A stretch of DNA of 64,000 bases from NCBI RefSeq assembly GCF_000827885.1, contig NZ_JTKH01000025.1:62001-126000 (forward strand). Reading direction: 5' to 3'. A model generated the notes under the pieces. That model was not told the DNA's origin, did no database searches, and worked only from the letters and a program-made list of their open reading frames with translations. Position 1 is the first letter of the stretch, and each line of letters opens with the position of its first letter. Below are positions 15,191-22,387 of this stretch, piece by piece. This stretch comes from Vibrio renipiscarius (GTDB lineage: Bacteria; Pseudomonadota; Gammaproteobacteria; Enterobacterales; Vibrionaceae). The position numbers were made by a program, and so were the translations under genes.

Positions 15191-16186
15191 CTAAAAAGAC
15201 TCTCTACCAACGAAAGTGCATGGCAACTTTACCTGATCTGTGTGTGTCTGTTCTTCCAACAAATACTCAAGCCCCCATTTACCCATATCAAGGTGAGGAA
15301 GCGCCATTGTAGATAAGCCTGGCTTTAATGTCTGCGGAATGGGGTTCATATTATCGAAACTACCCAAAGCTATGTCTTTGCCCACTTCGATGCCAAGGGT
15401 CGATAGGTAGAAATAGACTTCCATCGCAAGCTGGTCCTTACCGCAGATGATGGCATCCGGCGGCTCTGGTAGTGCAAGCAGCTCGCTTACCACACTTTCG
15501 GTGATAGATCTCTCCTCACCATTCTCTTCAATAACAGCGTTACGAGCGTAAGCATCATCGACCTGAAAGCCAGCTGCATAATGTGCATCAAAATAACCAC
15601 GCTGACGTTCAGAGGCGGCGATAATTCGTCGGTTAAGGTTAAGCAGTGCGATCCGCTTATAGCCTTTATCAATCATTCGGTTGGTCAAGTCATACGCTGC
15701 CATGTAGTCATCAGGCACTACACTGGCTAAACGTTGTGTTGGACTAAAACAGTTCACCAATACCGTTGGTAGGTTGTGTAAATCCTTGGGCAGGTTAACA
15801 GGCTTGTGATACATACTGGCGTAGATCACACCCTCGGCACGAAACTGCAACAGTTGTTCAATCGCTTTTTCTACTGAGTCATCATCTGACTTGATGTTCA
15901 ATACCATTAAGAGCTTACCATGTTGCCATGCAAGCTCTTGTGCGCCTTTGATGATTTCGATCGCTGCTGGTGTGGTTGATACTTGATCCGCAATAAAACC
16001 AATAACACCAGACTTAGCATTCCGCATCATACGGGCCGCGCCGTTTGGTCGGTAACCAAGCTCGGCGATTGCCTTTTCGACTTTTTGTCTCGTTTCAGCT
16101 TTAACGTTTTGCTCGTTGTTAATCACCCGAGAAACGGTTTTAAAGGAGGTGCCTGCGCGAGCAGCCACTTGTTTGATGGTGACCAT
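15191..16186 (-). CDS. LacI-family regulator of the fructan/sucrose locus
   Basis: 331 residues: N-terminal helix-turn-helix TIKQVAARAGTSFKTVSRVI (residues 3-22), hinge GYRPNGAARMM near 46-56, and a periplasmic-binding-like effector domain (about 60-331) with SGVIGFIADQV. It lies at the end of the minus-strand ABC/GH32 operon, separated from the ATPase gene by a terminator-like hairpin, so it may have both read-through and its own expression. The paired GACAATGTTGTC operators in the divergent promoter at 22.1-22.3 kb are its most likely targets. The inducer is probably sucrose, fructose or a fructo-oligosaccharide; this is inferred from neighbours. Confidence 0.88.
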   Translation of the reverse strand: MVTIKQVAARAGTSFKTVSRVINNEQNVKAETRQKVEKAIAELGYRPNGAARMMRNAKSGVIGFIADQVSTTPAAIEIIKGAQELAWQHGKLLMVLNIKSDDDSVEKAIEQLLQFRAEGVIYASMYHKPVNLPKDLHNLPTVLVNCFSPTQRLASVVPDDYMAAYDLTNRMIDKGYKRIALLNLNRRIIAASERQRGYFDAHYAAGFQVDDAYARNAVIEENGEERSITESVVSELLALPEPPDAIICGKDQLAMEVYFYLSTLGIEVGKDIALGSFDNMNPIPQTLKPGLSTMALPHLDMGKWGLEYLLEEQTHTDQVKLPCTFVGRESF

Positions 16187-16206
16187 AATTCCCTTATTCT
16201 TCGATG

Positions 16207-16240
16207 AAACAACGGCATAAAAACCGCTATGCCGTTGTTT
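16207..16240. terminator. 12-bp hairpin between ATPase and LacI genes
   Basis: AAACAACGGCAT (16207-16218) and ATGCCGTTGTTT (16229-16240) are perfect complements with a 10-nt loop, 4 nt beyond the stop of the ATPase gene. The T-run is short on either strand; probably a partial terminator that lowers LacI expression. Confidence 0.6.
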
Positions 16241-16244
16241 GAAT

Positions 16245-17324
16245 TTATTTTACAGATTTACCACTTTCATCAAAGAGGTGAACGTTATTAATGTCGGCAA
16301 ATACCGAAATTGGCGTCAGATCGTCATTATGATACACACCTTCTAGCTCAACGGAAACATTCGCTTCACCGAATTGCGAGTAAAGGAAGCTGTGACCTCC
16401 TAGATTTTCAACCACTTGTGGCTCTAGAGTCAGTTTAAACCCTTCCCCTTCACCAACTTGCAGATGCTCAGGGCGAATACCTACAGTAACCATATCGCCT
16501 TCCTTAACACCGCTGTTGATACGAGGAAGGGTTACACGGGTATTTCCTTCTAGATCGACAGTGATTTCTGCTGGTGTTTGTACAGCTACTCGGCCTTTGA
16601 TGAAGTTCATCTTTGGTGAGCCGATAAAGCCTGCCACAAACATGTTGTCTGGGTTTTTGTATAGATCTAGTGGCGTACCGATCTGCTCAACTCGACCCGC
16701 GTTAAGCACCACTATCTTGTCTGCTAACGTCATCGCTTCAACCTGATCGTGAGTAACGTAGATCATAGTCGATTTCAGCTCTTTGTGTAGGCGAGCGATT
16801 TCAATACGCATCTGCACACGAAGCTCTGCATCTAGGTTAGATAGCGGTTCATCAAACAAGAACACCTCTGGGTGACGAACAATTGCACGGCCAATCGCCA
16901 CACGCTGACGCTGACCGCCAGAAAGCTCGGATGGCTTACGTTCTAGCAGCTTCTCTAGGTGCAGCGACTTAGCCGCTAGCATCACCTTGTGATCCATCTG
17001 CTGCTTATCGACCTTAGCTAGTTTCATGCTGAAGGCGATGTTCTCGTACACCGTCATGTGTGGGTAGAGAGCATAGGATTGGAACACCATCGCAATGCTG
17101 CGATCCGACGGTTGAAGCTCGTTGACTCGCTCATCACTGATAGCGATCTCACCATCAGTGATAGACTCAAGGCCGGCGACCATACGCAGCAACGTTGATT
17201 TACCACAGCCTGATGGGCCAACAAATACGACAAATTCGCCGTCTTTGATGCTAATGTCCACACCGTGGATAGTTTGGGTATCACCAAAGCGTTTGATGAC
17301 ATTTGTTAATTTTACACTTCCCAT
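16245..17324 (-). CDS. MalK/UgpC-type ABC transporter ATP-binding subunit
   Basis: 359 residues. Walker A GPSGCGKSTLLRMVAG near 37-52, Q-loop in MVFQSYALYPHMTVYENI near 80-97, signature LSGGQRQRVAIGRAIV near 134, Walker B VFLFDEPLSNLDAELR near 153, switch His in VTHDQVEAMTLADKIV near 190. The C-terminal 120 residues are the TOBE/regulatory domain (VGIRPEHLQ near 283) of carbohydrate importers. It powers import of the sugar bound by the solute-binding protein at 20862. It lies after the GH32 gene in the same minus-strand operon, 9 nt from it. Confidence 0.93.
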   Translation of the reverse strand: MGSVKLTNVIKRFGDTQTIHGVDISIKDGEFVVFVGPSGCGKSTLLRMVAGLESITDGEIAISDERVNELQPSDRSIAMVFQSYALYPHMTVYENIAFSMKLAKVDKQQMDHKVMLAAKSLHLEKLLERKPSELSGGQRQRVAIGRAIVRHPEVFLFDEPLSNLDAELRVQMRIEIARLHKELKSTMIYVTHDQVEAMTLADKIVVLNAGRVEQIGTPLDLYKNPDNMFVAGFIGSPKMNFIKGRVAVQTPAEITVDLEGNTRVTLPRINSGVKEGDMVTVGIRPEHLQVGEGEGFKLTLEPQVVENLGGHSFLYSQFGEANVSVELEGVYHNDDLTPISVFADINNVHLFDESGKSVK

Positions 17325-17333
17325 GATGTTTCC

Positions 17334-18818
17334 TTATGCTGCTTTGATAATTGGGTTGACAGCTGATTGTGCGCAAAAATTCAGACTCGCTAGCTTAACG
17401 GTACCTTTGATGCAGGTTAGCTCATAGCCTGAGACGTATGAGTCAAACGACAGGTCTGTCACGCAGAACTCACCTTGTTGTAGCAGCAGTTCACTTGAGC
17501 AACGGTCAATAAGTGCAACTAGGTTTAGTTCATCGTTTTTTGGCAGCTCTAGCGTCACATTTGATGCGAAAGTCTTCTGATAGTTCTCTTCACCTTCATC
17601 AGCAATCACACGTTTAGTCGTCAGGAGGTAGCCTGTTTCCGAGCGGCACACGATGTAGACTAGGCTTTCATTGCCAAATGGCGCGATCTTCAGCTCAGAG
17701 CCAGTTTCAAGTGTAAAGGTAGCATTCACCACGCCCGCTTGGTACGAATCGCTTAGCTTGAGGAACTGCCCTTGATTAAGGCTAGTGCCTGATGAAGGAT
17801 GAGTTTGTGTCTCTAATCCCCACTCTTTCGGGAACTCTGAAAGTAGACGTAGGCCTGAGTCCATTTTGCATAACTTCATGCTACGAGGTGCGCTCATTGC
17901 GCTACGCCAGTTACGAGTTGGCACTTCGTTGGCGTACTGCCAGTTGCTCATCCAAGCGATAGCCACACGGCTGCCGTCTGCTACGTCAGACCAAGTCTGA
18001 GCTGCATAGTAATCACGACCATAATCAAGCCAAAGAACGGTTTCTGGTTCATGGTGGTTAACAAAGCTCTCACCATCAAACTGACCGATAAAATATTGAG
18101 TGCCTGAGCCACCAGCAAAGCTACCGCCTTGAACGCCAACAATAAGTACCCAGTAAGTCTCATAACTGCCTTCTAATTGGATTGGGAACAGATCTGGACA
18201 CTCCCACGGCAGGGTGTCGTGTGCCCCCTCCTCATGACCAAAGGTCGAACTCTTTTCCCAGGATTTTAGGTCCGCTGAGCGGTAGAAACCGATTTCTTGG
18301 CCTTCAGTGATAACCATGATCCAGTGCTGAGACTCATCATGCCAGATCACCTTCGGGTCCCGGAAATCTTTCAATCCCGGGTTGGCAAGGATTGGGTTTT
18401 GCTCAAACTTCTCCCAGCTAAACCCACCATCACGGCTGTAGGCAAGGCTTTGCATCTGCACGCCATCGGTACCATTAGAAGGTGCAATACATGCGGTGTA
18501 GAATGCCATGACACCTGGCTGTTCAGCATCGTTAAACAGGCCGCTTGAGTTTTTCCAATCAATCACAGCGCTACCAGAGAAACACATACCTGTCTCATCA
18601 GGAACTAGGCCCGGAGGCAGGTGTTCCCAATTGAGCAAGTTAGAGCTTACTGCGTGCCCCCAGTGCATTGGCCCCCACTTATTGCCGTAAGGATAGTACT
18701 GATAGAAGAGGTGGTACTCACCATTGATGTATACCAGACCATTTGGGTCATTCATCCAACCGAACGGTGGTGTAAAGTGCATCGTCGGTCGAAAGATATC
18801 TGTTGCTAGTTGTTGCAT
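17334..18818 (-). CDS. Cytoplasmic GH32 beta-fructosidase (sucrase/fructan exohydrolase)
   Basis: 494 residues from ATG 18818, chosen because GGAG lies just upstream and the longer frame would overlap the permease gene. GH32 motifs: nucleophile Asp24 in GWMNDPNGL, FSGSAVID near 80, transition-state Asp in FRDPKV near 150, and acid/base Glu in WECPDLFPI near 208. The C-terminal 170 residues make the beta-sandwich domain. No signal peptide, so it hydrolyses sucrose or short fructo-oligosaccharides after ABC import, giving fructose for the fructokinase at 27632. Being unphosphorylated-sugar specific is inferred from the ABC (not PTS) import route. Confidence 0.92.
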   Translation of the reverse strand: MQQLATDIFRPTMHFTPPFGWMNDPNGLVYINGEYHLFYQYYPYGNKWGPMHWGHAVSSNLLNWEHLPPGLVPDETGMCFSGSAVIDWKNSSGLFNDAEQPGVMAFYTACIAPSNGTDGVQMQSLAYSRDGGFSWEKFEQNPILANPGLKDFRDPKVIWHDESQHWIMVITEGQEIGFYRSADLKSWEKSSTFGHEEGAHDTLPWECPDLFPIQLEGSYETYWVLIVGVQGGSFAGGSGTQYFIGQFDGESFVNHHEPETVLWLDYGRDYYAAQTWSDVADGSRVAIAWMSNWQYANEVPTRNWRSAMSAPRSMKLCKMDSGLRLLSEFPKEWGLETQTHPSSGTSLNQGQFLKLSDSYQAGVVNATFTLETGSELKIAPFGNESLVYIVCRSETGYLLTTKRVIADEGEENYQKTFASNVTLELPKNDELNLVALIDRCSSELLLQQGEFCVTDLSFDSYVSGYELTCIKGTVKLASLNFCAQSAVNPIIKAA

Positions 18819-18834
18819 CTCATAAACTCCAAAA

Positions 18835-19728
18835 TTAACCTTTAATACCAGCGCCTGCCAAACTCTGAACAAAGCGGCGTTGGAAAATTAAGAAAACTGC
18901 TAAAACAGGAAGTGTGATCAGGGTGGCGTAAGCCATCACTTCGCCCCAAGAGGTAGCGTTACCAAAGAACTGCTGTATACCAAGCATGACAGGACGCACG
19001 TCTTCACTCTGGGTTACCATCACCGGCCACAGGTAAGCGTTCCAGTTGCCAAGGAACTGTAAGATGGCAACGGTGGCGAATACCGGGCCACTCATCGGCA
19101 CAATAATGCGCCAGTAAATTTGAAACGGTTTAGCACCGTCAATCGCTGCTGCTTCATCAAAGTCTTTAGGGATATCCTTAAAGAACTGGTAAAACAGGAA
19201 GATAGAAAATGCGTTGGCAAGGCCAGGGATGATCTGAACATGCAGGCTGTTGAGCCACGAACTCGTGATTTCTAACGCACCGTTTTCGATTCCAATCCAT
19301 GGCAATTTTGCAACTAAGCTCAGCAGTGGAATCATGATCGCTTCACCTGGGATAATCAGCAGCGAAATAATCGCACTTAATACTAATTTTTTGCCTTTCC
19401 ACTCAAGGCGTGCAAGGGAAAACGCAGCCATTGAGTTGATGATTAAGCCCACCGCAACACTGGTACCAGTGATAATGATCGAGTTCATAAAGAACTTACC
19501 GATACGGCTTTTATCAAATATGGCTAGATAATTATCAAATGAGATGTCCCCAACGGGCAGTACTGCGTTAACAGAGTACAAGTCGGTAAATATCTGATTC
19601 TCTGGTTTAAATGATGAAGAAATCATAAACAGCAGTGGGAACACAAAGATGTAAGCAAGTATGCACATCACCACGTAGGTGAGCATTTTCTTGTAGCCCG
19701 CTTTAGGGTCGACAGATTGACTCATCAT
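18835..19728 (-). CDS. ABC sugar transporter permease (MalG-like)
   Basis: 297 residues with six predicted membrane segments. The EAA loop EAAAIDGAKPFQIYWRIIVPMSGP near 190-213 contacts the ATPase coupling helix pocket. The N-terminus (MMSQSVDPKAGYKKMLTYVVM) and FPLLFMISSSFKPENQIF match MalG/LacG-type carbohydrate permeases. It overlaps the end of the upstream permease gene by one base (start/stop overlap), so translation is coupled. It pairs with the MalF-like subunit to form the channel for fructan oligosaccharides. Confidence 0.92.
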   Translation of the reverse strand: MMSQSVDPKAGYKKMLTYVVMCILAYIFVFPLLFMISSSFKPENQIFTDLYSVNAVLPVGDISFDNYLAIFDKSRIGKFFMNSIIITGTSVAVGLIINSMAAFSLARLEWKGKKLVLSAIISLLIIPGEAIMIPLLSLVAKLPWIGIENGALEITSSWLNSLHVQIIPGLANAFSIFLFYQFFKDIPKDFDEAAAIDGAKPFQIYWRIIVPMSGPVFATVAILQFLGNWNAYLWPVMVTQSEDVRPVMLGIQQFFGNATSWGEVMAYATLITLPVLAVFLIFQRRFVQSLAGAGIKG

Positions 19729-20849
19729 TATTTCGCATCCTTCTTGTCGAAGATTCGTTTTTGGAACATGGCGATCGAGAGAATAATCACAAAGTAGATA
19801 ACACTGATAGTGGAACCGTAAGCAGTATCCATCTCTCTAAAGCCTTTTTGAACAAGGTGGTACATCACGGTTGTGGTTGAATCTTGTGGACCACCATTTG
19901 TCATCACATCCACTTGGGTGAATAGACCGAATGCAGCAATCGTGGTCGAGATAACAATGAACACCATGGTGTTCTTTAACCCCGGAATCGTAATGTATCG
20001 GAATTTCTGCCATGCATTTGCACCGTCGATGCTCGCAGCTTCATACAGATCTTTCGGAATACCTTGCAGGCCTGCTAAGAAGATCAGCATTTGCACACCA
20101 GCGCCTTGCCATGACGACATAATGACAACCGATGGCATTGCCCAATTTTTATCCCCTAGCCAATCAATTGGGCCGATAGCACCGAAGGTCAGAATACGTA
20201 GGTATTCATTAATCAAGCCCGCATCTTTGTGATAAAGGAATATCCAAACAATCGATACCACCACCATCGAAGTGACTACGGGAGCGAAGTAAACAGTTCG
20301 AAAGAAGTTAGTTCCCTTTAAGCCTTGGTTAACTAATAACGCTAGACCTAGTGCTGTACCACCTTGTAGTGGAACGACCATCAACGCAAATAGAAGGGTA
20401 TTCCAGAGCGATTTGTAGAAGATCGGATCCTTCGCCAAAATCATCAGCTTGCTGTCATCGGCTTTGGTGAAACTGATGAGTTCGTAATAGCCTTTTAGCT
20501 CTGGGTGCAGTGTACGAATCAGAGTGCGTAAACGTGGATACTCCACTTCACCTTTGCGATTGAGTTTAGATTCTCCATTTTCATTACGGTTAGGTCCAAC
20601 GATTAGATAGTTAACGCTTAATAGGCGTTCATAGTTACTAAGCCCGACCATTTCGGTTGGGTTTGGTGACATCATGCGTTGGTTTGTGAAAGTCATGGTG
20701 ATTGCCATCACGAATGGCACCACAATAAACATGATAAGACCAAAGAAGGCTGGGGCTCCCATCATCCAACCATAACGTTTTTGCTGCGCTTCATAGCTGT
20801 ATTTTTTAGCTGATGAAGTTTTAGGAGCGGATATTGTCACTGTACTCAT
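19728..20849 (-). CDS. ABC sugar transporter permease (MalF-like) with long periplasmic loop
   Basis: 373 residues, longer than the usual 290-310 for this family. The extra length is an insert of about 80 residues near 80-160 between the first and second membrane segments (GPNRNENGESKLNRKGEVEY to TKADDSKLMILAKDP), reminiscent of the P2 loop in E. coli MalF. The EAA loop EAASIDGANAWQKFRYITIPG is near 275. About seven membrane segments in all. The periplasmic loop may contact the solute-binding protein. It belongs to the same operon as the binding protein (12 nt upstream) and the MalG-like partner. Confidence 0.9.
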   Translation of the reverse strand: MSTVTISAPKTSSAKKYSYEAQQKRYGWMMGAPAFFGLIMFIVVPFVMAITMTFTNQRMMSPNPTEMVGLSNYERLLSVNYLIVGPNRNENGESKLNRKGEVEYPRLRTLIRTLHPELKGYYELISFTKADDSKLMILAKDPIFYKSLWNTLLFALMVVPLQGGTALGLALLVNQGLKGTNFFRTVYFAPVVTSMVVVSIVWIFLYHKDAGLINEYLRILTFGAIGPIDWLGDKNWAMPSVVIMSSWQGAGVQMLIFLAGLQGIPKDLYEAASIDGANAWQKFRYITIPGLKNTMVFIVISTTIAAFGLFTQVDVMTNGGPQDSTTTVMYHLVQKGFREMDTAYGSTISVIYFVIILSIAMFQKRIFDKKDAK

Positions 20850-20861
20850 ATTCTTTCTTTA

Positions 20862-22112
20862 TTACAGTTTGAAACCGTAACCCTTGTTTGCTTCAATATT
20901 CAGTTCGATAGTGTCAACCGCCATGTCGAGGGCATCCAGTGGATCTTTGCCATCGATGATGTCGCGCATCGCTTTGTCGAAAGAGGTAGAAATGACAGGG
21001 TAGCCAGGCGTTGCTGGGCGAGTTTGGCCGTACAGGCTTGCGAATACATAGAACATATTCCACTGACCTGCTTCTTTGTATAGCTTCGAAAGCTTTGCAG
21101 CTTCAGGTTTCGTCGGTACTAGGCTAGTTTGATCAACAAACTGAGCGATTTCTTCTGGCTGCATGATGAAAGAGATAAATTCAGCTGCGCCTTCTGGATG
21201 CGGACAGGCTTTAGTTACAGACCATTGCCAAGAACCACCACTAATAACTGGCCCGTTACCGAGATCAGGTGGTGGAAGAATGGCTAAATCCTCCCCGAAA
21301 GCGTCGAAATAATTTTCGGCTGACCAGCTACCTGTGTAATGCATTGCTACCCGGCCTGAGACAAAGCCTTTGTCATTTGCAGGCTTCTTATCAATGTAAT
21401 TGTTATCAACAAGATTCTTAAACCATTTGGCAAACGCGATTGAATCATCACCGTTCAACACCTCATCTGCGTAAACATAGTTATCACGGTCAATAAGGTC
21501 TCCTCCAAAGCTTTGCAGCATTGGCCCCCAGCCGTAGCTCGGCCACTCTCCGCCCCATGCCGCGTTTAGGTCGAGTGGGTAATTAAAGTCACCGGATGTC
21601 TTAAGTTTTGCGAGTGCATCGGCAAACTCCTTTTCATTCCATGGCTTGTCGACTGTTGGAACGCGAATGGCGTGTTTCTCTAACGTTGAGTAACGAGAGA
21701 ACATCACCAATGCGACGTCGAACTGACCAAGTGAGTACAGTTGACCTTTGTAAGTGCCTTTACCTCCTGCTAGTACGGTGTCGTAATCCTTTTTGTCCAG
21801 TAATTTGTCAAGTGGCTGAATAAAGCCAGACCATGCAAAGTTTGGCACTGTAGGCTGATCTATTGTCATGGCGCATGGCAGTTGGTTTGCCATCGCTGCC
21901 GCTGTAATTGATTCGTTGTAAGCGCCTTCTGGAATAGACTCTACAACCACATTCCATTGGCCCTGTGATTGGTTGAAGCGCTCGACCATTGCTGCGCTGG
22001 CTTGCATTTCAATGTCACCGGTTTGATGGCGCCAAATCTTTAATTCAGTAGGAGCCGCCAGTGAAGATGCAGAGAGTATCGAGAGTGAGACTGCTAGGGT
22101 TGCTTGTTTCAT
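20862..22112 (-). CDS. ABC transporter sugar-binding protein (fructo-oligosaccharide type)
   Basis: 416 residues, extracellular solute-binding family 1. Signal peptide MKQATLAVSLSILSASSLAA with no lipobox Cys, so periplasmic and soluble. Mature N-terminus PTELKIWRHQTGDIEMQA and later GRVAMHYTGSWSAENYFDAFG and GGSWQWSVTKACPHPEGAAEFISF are typical of MalE-like sugar-binding proteins. It is the first gene of the minus-strand operon, transcribed from the divergent promoter shared with the secreted GH32. Ligand inferred as sucrose or fructo-oligosaccharide because both flanking operons carry GH32 enzymes. Confidence 0.9.
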   Translation of the reverse strand: MKQATLAVSLSILSASSLAAPTELKIWRHQTGDIEMQASAAMVERFNQSQGQWNVVVESIPEGAYNESITAAAMANQLPCAMTIDQPTVPNFAWSGFIQPLDKLLDKKDYDTVLAGGKGTYKGQLYSLGQFDVALVMFSRYSTLEKHAIRVPTVDKPWNEKEFADALAKLKTSGDFNYPLDLNAAWGGEWPSYGWGPMLQSFGGDLIDRDNYVYADEVLNGDDSIAFAKWFKNLVDNNYIDKKPANDKGFVSGRVAMHYTGSWSAENYFDAFGEDLAILPPPDLGNGPVISGGSWQWSVTKACPHPEGAAEFISFIMQPEEIAQFVDQTSLVPTKPEAAKLSKLYKEAGQWNMFYVFASLYGQTRPATPGYPVISTSFDKAMRDIIDGKDPLDALDMAVDTIELNIEANKGYGFKL

Positions 22113-22129
22113 TTTTATGTATCTACCTA

Positions 22130-22143
22130 AGACAATGTTGTCA
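22130..22143. promoter_or_regulatory. LacI-type operator near the binding-protein start
   Basis: AGACAATGTTGTCA: inverted GACAA/TTGTC about a central TG, 18 bp upstream of the binding-protein start codon. Identical over GACAATGTTGTC to the second site at 22308-22321. Most likely bound by the LacI regulator at 15191. The gap 22113-22387 holds only this divergent promoter region. Confidence 0.65.
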
Positions 22144-22307
22144 TTTTTATCGTTGAGTAATTCTAGACCTGTGAATTTGATGTTTGTAGTGTTTTTTAGT
22201 CAGTTAAGTCTTGTTAAGTCCATTTTTGATTGCTAGATCAAATAAAATAACGTCATTTATCTCTCTTGGATGATAATTGTCACATTTCAAAGTCTCACCA
22301 ATTGAAA

Positions 22308-22321
22308 TGACAATGTTGTCA
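22308..22321. promoter_or_regulatory. LacI-type operator near the secreted GH32 start
   Basis: TGACAATGTTGTCA, inverted TGACAA/TTGTCA, 66 bp upstream of the GH32 ATG. It forms a pair with 22130-22143, 178 bp apart centre to centre (about 17 helical turns), a spacing compatible with DNA looping by a tetrameric repressor. A further half-site (ATAATTGTCACAT) lies at about 22273-22285. Confidence 0.65.
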
Positions 22322-22387
22322 TAAACAATGCATATAAATCACCGCACAAGTGATACCACTCTCTAATAACATTAAGTATGTGAAACT

